Below are positions 52,600-62,999 of a stretch of DNA of 64,000 nucleotides, piece by piece; the first letter of the stretch is position 1, and each line of letters opens with the position of its first letter. Source of the DNA: Spirogloea muscicola (lineage: Eukaryota; Streptophyta; Zygnematophyceae; Spirogloeales; Spirogloeaceae). Both the position numbers and the translations under genes were made by a program. The stretch covers positions 1,481,840 to 1,545,839 of the forward strand of contig WELB01000002.1 of NCBI GenBank assembly GCA_009602725.1, given 5' to 3'. The notes beneath the pieces are model-generated. The model was given only the letters and a program-made list of their open reading frames with translations. It did not search any database and was not told where the DNA came from.

Positions 52600-53430
52600 C
52601 TGGCCAGGCGGGCTTTGCTAGCCCCCCTTCTCTCCATTTGGCCGTTTGGCCATTTGGCCTTTGTTCGTTTCAAATACACGAACTTGCCTTCTCTCAGGGC
52701 GAGCAATTTCTTCTGCCAGGGGACCCGCCTCCTCCGCTTTTTTGGGCTGGCTTTTTCCAGCCCCTATCCTCAACGGGCGAGCCCTTCTTCCAGGAGCCAA
52801 GTTTCTCTGACTTGGGGCTGCTTAGGGGTTACTGAGAGACTCGTAGCTGCTTAGTTTCTTTTGTGCTTGTTTTTCTGAGTGCTTTCTCTGGCCCCTTCTC
52901 GCACTTTGGTCATTCGGATTTTGGGCTGGCCTTTTCCAGCCCCTTTCCATGCATGGGCGAGCCCTCCTTCTCCAACGACGAGTTCGTCCCCCTGGCTGTG
53001 GACGTGCATGGGGCTCTCGGATCCCACTGGCTGGACCTGTTGGCCAGGCTTGCACGGCGCGCTGTGTCCCGCAGGCGCGGTGAGCCGGCTGACTTCAACG
53101 CCGCTGGCTCGTGGGCTCAGGTGTATCGTATGCGCTTGTCCGTCTCCCTCCAGCGGTCCATGGCCCACGCCTTGCATCTGCGTGCTGGCCGTGCTCTCGC
53201 TGCGGCCTCCGGCTTTCGTCAGGGGGATACTTTACGGGCAGCTACTCTGTCGGATGTGAGGCTCCTCACTCGTAACTACTAAGCGGTCCATCCTCCCCCG
53301 TTCTGCCATAGCCTCTTCAGGCCCCGCAGTCGCTGCTTAGCTCGTAGTTTGGCCCCTTCGAACCTTGTCAATTCTTTTCGGGCTGGCTTCTCACAGCCCT
53401 TGCCCCCATTGGGAGAGCCACTTCTTCTCC
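52600..53430 (+). mobile_element. chain of LINE 3' ends, each inserted in the previous tail
   Basis: Three plus-strand units. Unit 1 ends with GGGCTGGCTTTTTCCAGCCC and GGGCGAGCCCTTCTT (~52793). Unit 2 starts there with a remnant ending in RGY-stop (~52835), carries about 110 nt of tail, a second stem-loop and GGGCGAGCCCTCCTTCT (~52972). Unit 3 starts there with DEFVPLAVDVHGALGSHWLD, LLARLARRAVSRRRG, RMRLSVSLQRSMAHALHLR and SDVRLLTRNY-stop (53283), then its own tail and module (53351-53430). Confidence 0.75.
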
Positions 53431-54125
53431 AAAGAGACAAAAGGTTGCCGGAAAAACTCATGGGTCCCAAGCTTCCATCTGAGGTCGTCTCGTGTCTAGC
53501 TGTGTGGTTCTTTTCTCTTTTCTTTTTATTTTCCTTCTATATTTCGGCACCTTTTTGGCTTCTCACGGCTGCCCCTTTTGATGAGCGCCCCCCGCTGCAG
53601 CCGTCGCCCCTAATGAAAGGAAGTGCTTCTGCTCTGCGATAATGGATGAATGAATAAAGGCTGCTACTAAGGCTATTCACGGCTGCGATGAAGCGGTACG
53701 GCTCGATGGTGGGCTTGCTGACCCACCATCCGTTCCACCGGAAGCACCGCGCGGCCCATACAGCCAACCTGGGGGGACTGGACTAACGACGACCGCGGAG
53801 ATGAGCCCCCTTCGCCCTTTCCTTTTCCCCCAAGTCACAACAGCTTCTTCCAGTGTAAGGCAGGGGCTGTATGTAGAAGTGGCTCTCCCAATGGGGCAAG
53901 GGTTGTGAGGATTTAGCCCGAAAAGAATTGCATAAAGCCTTAGTGTTTCTCTTTTCCAACCTCCCTCCCCTGGCCTTTCACCGCCTTGTACTTCGCCTCG
54001 TATCAATTCTGCCTATTGCTGTTGTGACGATTTTCCAGCTGCAAGCTGCTCTTAAATGCGACTGCTAATTAGGAATGGAGCACCCAATCGTAAAGGCCAC
54101 TCGTGTAGCTGTGAGCTTTAGCGCT
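53431..54125. other. no gene; diffuse repeat remnants
   Basis: Nothing recognised except a weak minus-oriented module near 53870-53935 (GGCTCTCCCAATGGGGCAAG, CCCGAAAAGAATTGC). Short frames only. Confidence 0.4.
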
Positions 54126-54480
54126 TTCAGGCCCCTTCGTGCTTGTTTTTCTTAGCGCTTCTCCTGGCCCCCTTCTCGTATTTTGTTCCTTCTCTTTTGA
54201 GCTGGCCTTTCCAGCCCCTATCCTCAATGGGCGAACCAGCCCATTCCTTCCATTCCTTTCTCGATACACCAGCGTGCTGGGCGTGCTTAGGCCAGGCTAA
54301 TGGCTTCCGTGGTGGTGGTCTTGCTCCTCAGCTTAGGTTGTCAGATATGTATGTGATCACTCGAGGATATAAGTGCCCCCCTTAGCTAACTCATTACCCC
54401 GTTACTAGGACATTTGTAAGGCTAGAGTTGGCCTCTATTTCAATTGCATGCGCACCGCGCGCCTCCTCTCTTTGGGCTGG
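54126..54480 (+). mobile_element. LINE tails with module B then a family 3 end with module A
   Basis: Module B at 54150-54235 (GAGCTGGCCTTTCCAGCCCC, AATGGGCGAACC) is followed by a coding remnant ending QANGFRGGG and SDMYVITRGY (~54300-54370), then a tail and module A (TTTCAATTGCATGCGCACCG CGCGCCTCCTCTC, ~54440-54475). It parallels the unit at 57095-57312. Confidence 0.65.
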
Positions 54481-54540
54481 CGTCTCACAGCCGACGCCCT
54501 ACATTGAATGGGCTGGTCTTCTCCCACGATCTGAGCTCAC

Positions 54541-55371
54541 GTGCTGGCCCTGCCATCGAGACACCGCTCATTCTCCAAGCAGCTGCAAGAGGTGAAGGGC
54601 TCGCCCATAGAAACAGAGGGGCTAGCAAAGCCAGCCCAGAAAAGAATGGACATGGTCCGCAGGCCGCAAAAGGCCACAAAAACCGTGCCAGGAGAGGTCA
54701 AGCCGCCAATTCAATACCCTGTGGATGTCTACGGCAACTGTGGCGTAAGTTATCCTCCATCGGACAGTTGGGCTTCTTTACCCTGGGCGCCCTTGGGGAC
54801 CGCGTGCGCTGCCTGCAAGGTCGATGACGTGATTTGTGTGGTCGAAAGAGTCCGCAATGGCAACATTGGCAACGATGTGGGGGCCCCAGCGAGACGTGAT
54901 GGCAACCTTTTCGACGCGCCTTGGATGAGGTCCGTCGGAGGGCAATGGGCAATGCACTACGTTATACCTTGTAGAAGACAGCACCCTGTGCTTGCTTGTC
55001 TGGCTGCTGACAGCTGTTCGTCCTTTTTGCCCCAAAGATTGAGCACTCTCGCACAGCATGCGCTCATCGTTGCGCTGCAAGAAGTGTTTAGTCTCTTGTC
55101 TACACGCCTGGCTCGCTCGAGCAGTGTAAGGATGTGGATCACTGCAGAAGCGTGCGGCGTAGGTAAAGGTGAAGCACTGGATGGGGCCCAAGTGTCACAC
55201 AGCAACATTGACAGGGTTCGGAAGGTGGAGGAGGACCCTGCCCGCTTGCTAGGACTTGATGACTCGCACCTTTTTTCCAGGTACAGCTCGAGTATCAGAT
55301 TCGAGCCTCCGGGAGGGCACTGCTTACCCCCCGGTCTGCACGACTTGCATTGGCTGATTAGGGGGCTATAG
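54541..55371 (+). pseudogene. unrecognised 276-codon open frame
   Basis: Open from an ATG at 54541 to a TAG at 55369. Its first part overlaps a module B remnant (CCAGCCCAGAAAAGAATGG near 54630), so the beginning is repeat-derived. The rest shows no family I recognise (VIPCRRQHPVLACLAADSCS, RLSTLAQHALIVALQEVFSL). Lengthy openness in GC-rich DNA can arise by chance. Possibly a decayed element fragment. Confidence 0.25.
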
Positions 55372-55617
55372 AGTCGTGGAAAGAGGCACATGCATTGATG
55401 GCTACATACCATGGCTTCTGTATATGTCGATGCTTCATGAAGATTGCCTGCTTACATCCTGGAGGGTTTGCTGGCAATATTCTTGAGAGGTCCTGTAACG
55501 GAGCCCAATGCACCTGATTCGTCGCCAGAGTACCAGGGCCCCGATTGTGGCCAGTCTTATGGTTCGTTCCAGGTATTCCAGAGGCCTGATTGAGATGTCC
55601 TGCATGGAGATGTCATT

Positions 55618-56142
55618 GTGAATGTCATCTCGTGCCATTCACTGATAGCAGAAGCCTCTCTGAGTACACATTACAGTTCTCTTAAGCACATGTGCATTGC
55701 AGCAGCTTCTGTGATGTCCAATACCATGGTGTATTCACATGTGGGTAAGAGATCGCTCATTGGCGTTCTTCTTCTGCGAGGTGGGGCAGAGGGGTCTCTT
55801 ACATCAATGAAGGCTGTGCCTACTTCTAAATCGGCTGCTGACTGTTGCGTCTTGTGTTCATTGTCTTGTCCAAAGGTTCTGCTGAATGCTAGCCCCTATT
55901 TGTCATTCGGCCAACTTTTAGCAGCACATAGCCCAATCTCGGAGGCCTTCGAGGGGGCAGATAGTGTACACATTGTTAACCTCAAAGTTGGTAGTGGCGT
56001 TCAGTGTCCGCCTCTTCTACAGGTGATTGTGGTCATGCAAAAGATCTCGTTTACGCTTATGATGCAGCACCAATGCTTACTAGGCATCACTATGGGTAAG
56101 ACCTTCTTGGCACAGCATGCTGTGAAAATGGACAGCCACTAG
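55618..56142 (+). pseudogene. GRAS-domain-like fragment (VHIID region)
   Basis: A long plus-strand frame containing an exon-like block 55877-56022, bounded by an AG (CCAAAG) and a GT (CTACAG|GTGATT). It encodes ASPYLSFGQLLAAHSPI, EAFEGADSVHIVNLKVGSG and VQCPPLLQ. The order P-Y-L-x-F-x4-A-x3-I-x-EAFEG-x3-VHI(V/I)(D/N)-x3-G-x-G(V/L)Q-x-P-x-L(L/M)Q is that of the GRAS family VHIID motif; here the usual Asp is Asn and the usual Trp is Cys. Neighbouring GRAS parts (PFYRE, SAW, leucine-heptad repeats) were not found between 55.4 and 57.3 kb. It is therefore a fragment or a gene with undetected exons. It sits alone among repeats. Confidence 0.4.
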
Positions 56143-57094
56143 ACTTATCTGAAGCGGTGTCCTCTTTGACTGCAACTCTTACCCAGCACTTTGTCCATGA
56201 CTCGGGCTGAATCAAACAATCAATACATCATAGGAGAGCCCTGTGGTCACTTGGAGGCCCGCTCAAAGCCACTGCTCTAATGAGTTTCCGGTTGCAGGTG
56301 CCATTTCTCCAACTTTAGTTGGCCACCCTCAGCCCCTTTTGCCCAACTCTGCCCACTTCTTCTAGACTGGCCTCTTCCAGCAGAAGTGCTGTTGGCCCTG
56401 GAGACCGTCGGTGCCTGTAACTTCATGGATGCCGGGTAGGGCCGGCATGCGGGGGACCTGGAGCCCGTCGGCTAATCAGGGCATTTATGCAAAGCCGGCT
56501 GAAGGGGACTTCAGTACCGACAAGTGGAGCACATACAAATTCAAGAGGCTAACTTGGGGAGCTGGAGCACCGCCACGATAGCCAGTGGCCTGGCTTAGAG
56601 TGCGCCAAGCACGCTGATGTTAAAGCTTGAAATCAATGCAAACTTAGTGCAAGCCGCATTCTGAATCATGCACCTATTGCCTGCGAAATGCTCGTATGAC
56701 CCGAGCTGCTTCCCCGACTACGACTACATGCGTCAACCAGCTCGGGCAAGATGCTGGAGGAGGAAAGACCATTTTTTACTGCAGCCGCATTGAATGTGAA
56801 GAGCGCACTGAGAGAAGAGGTCTCTTTGGGATCGTTCCTTGTGATACCTCTCTTTCTTGTGCTCCACGTGCGTTGTTACCCAGTCAGACACAGTCGACGT
56901 GGGTGGTCCCGCTTTATAAGCATCAATAGTACGACGTCGAGGGCGATGGCGAGGCCCACCGCTCCGCGGGAAGGCTGACAATGTCCAGACGTCGCAGTCT
57001 CATTGATAGGCATGACGTCCGACAACGGGGAGGGAGAGTTCTGGACTAGTTGCATGCTATAGAATGCGGCTATCTTTGAGTCTACAGCGCTCCC
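56143..57094. other. no supported gene
   Basis: A LINE family 3-like remnant of the form TTCAGTACCGACAAGTGGAG (~56510) resembles the 16.07-kb tail start, with CTAACTTGGGGAGCTGGAGC following as at ~16093. Otherwise nothing recognisable. Open frames on both strands near 56.7-57.0 kb have no family. Confidence 0.4.
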
Positions 57095-57312
57095 AGGCAC
57101 TCGCGATACACCAGCGTGCTGGTCGTGCATTAGCCCAGGCTAATGGCTTCCGTGGTGGTGGTTTGGCGCCTCAGTATAGCATGTCAGATATGCATGTGCT
57201 CACTCGGGGATATTAGTGTGCCCCTTAGCCAGCTCATTACCCAGTTAACAGGACACTTGTAAAGCTACAATTGGCCTCCCTTTCAATTTCATGCGCACCG
57301 CGCGCCTTCTCT
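57095..57312 (+). mobile_element. LINE family 3 3' end with module A
   Basis: Coding remnant GNGFRGGGLAPQ ... SDMHVLTRGY-stop (~57140-57214), tail, then module A (AATTGGCCTCCCTTTCAATT ... CGCACCGCGCGCCTTCTC, 57268-57312). It is very similar to 54290-54475. The copia element starts about 30 bp further on. Confidence 0.7.
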
Positions 57313-57342
57313 TTGGACGTGGTCACAGCTGAAGGTGCGGCT

Positions 57343-60300
57343 TGTTGAAAATAGTATTAAGGTGAAATCAGCGGGTCGTCGGGCTCACTCTCCACATCTG
57401 AGGCCACACAGGTGCTCCCGTGCGCCCTAGCCATGGCTGCCAGCCACCTTGGGTGAGGGCGGAGCCTGTGCTGTCTGTCTAAATGACTGGCTGAGATCTG
57501 AATCTCTCTGCCACCATGAGCGCATCTGCATCTGTGCCGCCGCGACGAGGACGGTCTGCTGAGCCTGTGGACAAGGGCAAACGTCCGATGGAGGACTCCG
57601 ACTGGAGGAAGCCAGAATCTGAACAACAGACAGGAACAGGTACAGGAGCAGGTACAGGAGCGTACAGCCCAGGACAACTTTCGGGTGATGGGCCCACCGG
57701 GCGGCTCGCTTCCTGTGCTCAGTCCCAAACTATCTCGTGAGACGAACAGGCTAGTCTGGAAGTTCAAGATGACAAAGTTGCTCCAGTTTCAGAACGTTTG
57801 GACTGCTGTAGAGCCCACAGCAGATCGAGGGCTATGTCGGCTCTTCTCTCAGGAGAACGTTATTGCCTCAGCGATTCTTGTGGCGAATTTGTCTGATGAA
57901 GAGTTGATTGGAGTTGTTAACAAGTCTCTGGCAAGCGGGATCTGGGGTCATCTGAAGAAAGAATAAGTTTGAAATTAGAGGAACTGACAGGGCTTACTAT
58001 CTCAGCATGCGCTTGCGCGAATGCAGAAAGGAGGAGGATGAGCCAATCCAAGAATTTGTGAACAGTGTAGAATCATTGGCTCTTCAGCTGCAGGACATTG
58101 GAGAGGAGGTTCCAGCCCGTCGTCAGGTTCTCTCTACTCTGATGGTGCTTCCACAGGAGTATGATGCTCTTCGAGACTCTTTCCAAATGGTCAACAAGGA
58201 TGACCTGACTGTTGAGCATGTGCTGGCTCGCCTTTTTCATAAGGAGCGAGCATTGGAGGAGCAACATCGAAATCTGACAGGGTCTCTGACAGAATATCCG
58301 ACAGGACCTCTGACAGGATCTCTGAAAACAGGATCTTTGACAGCTACTCTAATAGGGATCTCTGACAGGTACACAGGCAGCGCTGATGGCCAGACACCAG
58401 TCTGAACAAGATCTCCGCCAACACTTGAATCAATAACACTTGAATCAATGATTGATTCAAGTGTTGGCGGAGATCTTGTTCAGACTGGCCAGACGATGCC
58501 TGCGTACCTGTCAGAGATCCCTATCAGAGTACCTGTGGAAGATCCCGTTTTCAGAGATCCTGTCAGAGGTCCTGTCGGATATCAAGGATTCACCAGCAGA
58601 CTGTTGCCCGCATTTTTCGGAGAGAGAGTGGTGGTGGTAGTCGTCTGAATGAAGATCAATATTCAGGATGGAACAGGAATCCTATATACCCTAGAACCTG
58701 TTTCTACTGTCGTGAATTTGGTCATGGAATCAACGACTGCCCAAAGAAGAAAGCTCTGGGATTCGGTGGCAATAGTAGAAGTGGCAGAAACAGCTATGCT
58801 GAAGGACAGGCAAATCTGTCAAGACAATCTGATAGCCCAATTTGTGATAGCTGGCTGATCGATAGTGGAGCTTACCATCATCTAACTTACAGGCGGGATT
58901 GGCTTCATAATTTTTAATCTGTTCCGGACTTAGAAGATTTGTCTGGGTGACGACAGTGTTCAGCCTGCTGTGGGAAAAGGAGAAATGCAGCTGCAAGTGC
59001 CTCCCTTCAATGGCACTGAGACACAACATCTGAAGAATGCATATCATGCCCCTGGTTTAGTGTACAATCTTCTGTCTGTATCTCAGCTCTTAGACCAGGA
59101 CTATCAAGTTGTTTTGGACCGAAATATCTGTACCATCAAGGAATCTGGTGTTCCATTCTGACAGGACACAGGTCAGGATACCTGTTTACTCTGAATGGGC
59201 AGGTGCAAGTACAGGCTGTGGGAACACGATATTAGGTGCAAGAACAGATTCAGGTTCAGGGCAGAGTTAATGTGTCCGAGTTTAAGAGAAGCACATTTGA
59301 GCAATGGCATGCTCGACTGGGACATCCCAATGTCCAGAGGATTGAGAAGCTGAATGGGAGGGTGCATGGAGTAGATACTCTTGCACAAGATATTGAATCT
59401 GAAGTCTGTGTTCAGGGCAAACTCCATCTTCAACAACCGCTTGCTGGTGAGCACTATAGAGCTTCTACACTTCTGGAGCTGGTGCATTCTGATGTCTGTG
59501 GCCCTAAGCAAATACCATCTCTAGAGGGTAGCAGATAGATTCTGTCCTGCATTGATGATGCCAGCAGATGGAGTAAGGTGTATTTCCTGAGAAACAAGAG
59601 TGAAGTGCTGGAGCATTTATGCGTTCCAAAGCTGCAGTGGAGTTGCAGACAGGGGAAAGACTCTAAGGCCCTTAGATCTGATGATGGTGGAGAATGAATG
59701 AAGAGTTTGACAGGTTCTGTCTACAGCAGGGTATACTCAGACAATTGACAGCAGCCTAACGTCCTCAACAGAGTGGAGTGGCGGAAATGTGGAACAGATC
59801 TGTGATGGAGTTTGCAAGGTGCTTACTGTTCCATTCTTTTACACCATCAGAATTGTGGGTTGAAGCAGTCGCAACGGCTGTTTGTCTGAAGAATACACTA
59901 CCTACTAGTGCAGTAAAAGACATGATGCCACAGGAGTTCTGGACTGGAAAGAGACCTACAGTTGCCCACCTTAGGGTATTTGGTTGTTCTGCGTGGATGC
60001 ACATTCCTACTGAAATGAGACACAAGCTGCAAGCAAAGGTTCGTCAGTGTGTCATGGTAGGATATTGTGAACACGTGAAAGCGTGGAAATTGTTTGATCT
60101 TGAGGGCAGGGGGATGGTGTTCAGCAGAGATGTAGTGTTTGATGAAACGAGAAGTCCAGACTATTCTGCTTTTCCGTCAGGGTCATCTGAGACAGTGGGA
60201 GAAGTGCAGTGGTGGCCTGTATCTCAAGAGCCTGACATTGTGGCTGATGTGGAGGCAGGGTCTGAATCTGGCACTGGAGTGGAAGCAAGGACAGTAGGTG

Positions 60301-62390
60301 AAGATCTGGAGGAGACTGCTGCTACACTGGGAGGATCTAGGACAGGTGTTCGTGCTCTTGCTGCTGTTGTTTTACATGAGCCTCTCACTATGCAAGAAGC
60401 CATGAGTAGCGTTGCAGCAATCAAGTGGAAAGCAGCAGCAGAGGCAGAACTAGACTCCATCAAGGACAACAATACTTGGGATCTGGTAGACTTACCAGCT
60501 GGCAGATAGGCGATACCCAGCAAATGGGTATATAAGATGAAACTGAAGGGCGATGGGTCTGTAGATCGATACAAAGCATGCCTTGCGGCTAAAGGAGTGC
60601 CCAGAAGGAAGGGATTGATTACAATGAGACAGTTGCTCCAGTGGTTAAGAACAGTGCTGTGAGAAGTTTGCTGGCCATGGCAGCCATCCATGATGCAGAA
60701 GTAGAGCAGATGGATGTCACCACAGCGTTCTTGAATGACAATCTCGAGGAAGAGATTTATATGCAACAGCCTGCAGCTTTTGAAGTAAAAGGCAAGGAGA
60801 GTAAAGTGTGCAAGGTGAAGAAAGCACTGTATGGGCTTAAACAGGCGCCCAGGCCCTGGTATGCACAGATTGATAATACTTTCTTAGTGAACCAAGGTTT
60901 CAAGAAATTTGAGGCTGATCATATTGTGTATGTAAGGGAGAAATCTGCTAAAGTGGTTCTGGCGTTATATGTTTGATGTTCAGATTCTACTGGGAAATTC
61001 AGCTACGAAGTGAAGAGAGTAAAGCAAGAGCTGAGTAGTAGATTCAAGATGAAGGATCTTGGGCCCTTGGAGTATTTTATGGGAATCCAGGTAAAGAGAG
61101 ATAGAAGCAGGAAGATCTTGACATTGAGTTTGTCGAAGTACATAAGTGAAGTTTTGGACAGGTTTGGTGTGCAAGACTGCGACCCTATCTTTACTCCACA
61201 GGACACAAAACAGACTTTGAGCAAGGATCAGGGACCCAAGAGAAATCAAGACAGACAACAGATGGCACAGGTACCTTAAAGGCAGGCAGTAGAATGTCTA
61301 ACGTACATAGCTGTGGCAGCACATCCAGATATAGCAGCAGCAGAGGGAGTGGTTGCTCGGTTTGTGCAAATTCCTGGTTGTGAACATTGGCAAGCTGTGA
61401 AGAGGATCATGCGATATTTGCAGGGAACCAAGAATCTGTCTGACGTTTAAACAAACAGGAGATGAATATGATGAACTGGTAGGACTTTGTGATGCCGACT
61501 GGGCAGGAAGTCTGGATGACAGAAGGTCGGTGACAGGTTATACCTTCGAGCTGGGAGCAGGAGCAGTCAGTTGGAGTAGTAGGCAACAGCAGACTGTGGC
61601 GACTTCAACTCTTGAAGCGGAGTACATGGCAACGACTGCAGCAGCAAAAGAAGCAACCTGGCTGAGGAGACTACTACAAGAATGTGAATTTCTTTCTTCA
61701 TCAAGTGCGACCACTTTGTTCAGTGATAGTCAAGGTAGTATTGCTTTGATTAGGAATTCTGTCTATCATGCTCGTACTAAGCATATAGAGATACATCATC
61801 AATTTATCAGAAAAAAGGTAGACCAAGGAGTCATCAAGATGCAACACTGTAGTACAGCAGAAATGACTGCAGATATTCCGACCAAGTGCTTGCCTAAGGC
61901 CAAGTATGATTGATGTAGACGTTTGCTAGGTCTGGCTGATTCACATATTTAGTGGGAGTGTTGAATATAGTATTATGGTGAATCAGCGGGTCGGGGTGGG
62001 TGACCATCCCGCCCATCTCATTCGGCCGTGAAAGTCTCTCCTGGATAAGGAAGGCCTCGGGCACCCATCGGGCTCACTGTCCACATCTGAGGCCACGCGG
62101 TGATCCCGTGCGCCCTAGCCATGGCTGCCACCCACCTTGGGTGAGGGTGGAGCCTGTGCTGTCTGTCTAATTGACTGTCTGAGATCTGAATCTGTCTGCC
62201 GCCATGGGGTCATCTGCATCTGTGCCGCCGCGAAGTGGACGGTCTGCTGGGCCCGTGGACAAGGGCAGACATCCGATGGAGGACTCCGACTGGAGGAAGG
62301 CAGAATCTGATAATGCTAACTACAAGAGACAGGAACAGGTACAAGAGCAGGTACAGGAGCGTATAGCCCAGGACAACTTTCACGGCGGAG
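57343..62390 (+). mobile_element. decayed Ty1/copia LTR retrotransposon with a partial tandem copy
   Basis: A fossil copy in plus orientation. A left LTR begins at 57343 (TGTTGAAAATAGTATTAAGG) and a right LTR at 61959 (TGTTGAATATAGTATTATGG). Copia order: gag (from ~57516) with a CCHC knuckle (~58700), protease (~58855), integrase including a GAG-pre-integrase region (59240-60130), reverse transcriptase (~60400-61280) and RNase H (~61480-61910). It is broken, with roughly ten interruptions across the polyprotein, and the two LTRs differ clearly. It is therefore not a recent insertion. After the right LTR, about 180 bp of gag-start sequence recurs (to ~62390), so a second, mostly lost copy lay in tandem. 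The element sits just beyond a LINE tail. Confidence 0.9.
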
Positions 62391-62459
62391 GTGCCGGTAG
62401 GTGCTCGGACTGGCACCCCCAGGCATGTGGCCGTACGCTTAGATACCACCCCCCCCCTG

Positions 62460-62640
62460 TCTACCCGACCTCTTGTCCATTAATTCTGGGCTGGCTTTCC
62501 ACAGCCTTTGGCCCCTTCGGGAGAGCCGCTTTCCTTCACAGGACTCGCCGCCTATAAAAGAGGAAACATGCTTCCATAAGAGGGCGGTGGCTGAGAGAGG
62601 CCAGCCCAGTAAAAGAATGAACAAGGTCGAAGGAGCCAAG
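62460..62640. repeat. inverted pair of LINE stem-loop modules
   Basis: Plus-oriented GGGCTGGCTTTCCACAGCC (~62489) with GAGAGCCGCTTTCC, then minus-oriented GGTGGCTGAGAGAGGCCAGCCC (as GGCTGAGAGAGGCCAGCCC, ~62588) with AAGAATGAACAAGGTCG. About 80 bp lie between the arms. Confidence 0.6.
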
Positions 62641-62679
62641 GGAAAGTGCTAAAGCTAGCACACATGAAATCAAACAGCT

Positions 62680-62995
62680 ACGTAATACTCAGCAACCCCT
62701 GCTAAGTAGCTGCAGGTCGGAGAAACTGGGCTCCTGGTAACGGGTCCCCTGGCCAGGGCCAAAGGCTGCAGCTAGGGCACGACCGGCACGCAGATGCAAC
62801 GCGCGAGCCATGGACCTCTGCAGCGAGACGGACAAGCGCATGCGGTATACATGCGCGAGCGAGCCTGCTGCATGGAAGTCCACCGGCTCGCCATGGAATT
62901 GGCGGGAGATGGCGTGCCGCGAGAGCTGGTTGAGCAGCTCGAGCCACCGAGCGCCCAAAGCGCCGTGAGTGTCGATGGCGAGCGGGTAGGACTCG
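62680..62995 (-). mobile_element. 5'-truncated LINE family 2, minus strand
   Basis: Remnant with GARWLELLNQLSRHAISRQF, GSLAHVYRMRLSVSLQRSM, ALHLRAGRALAAAFG and SFSDLQLLSRGC-stop (~62689). Its tail continues leftward into CTACGTAGCTGTTTGATTTC and a minus module near 62600. It lies in the same arrangement as the copy at 52134-52560. Confidence 0.65.
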
Positions 62996-62999
62996 TCGT

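Noticed and set aside
54778-55191. Minus-strand frame of 137 codons
   Set aside because: It overlaps the plus-strand open frame, has no recognised domain, and has no splice continuation.
56696-56981. Overlapping frames on both strands near 56.8 kb as further GRAS exons
   Set aside because: None contains PFYRE or SAW motif residues or fitting splice phases.
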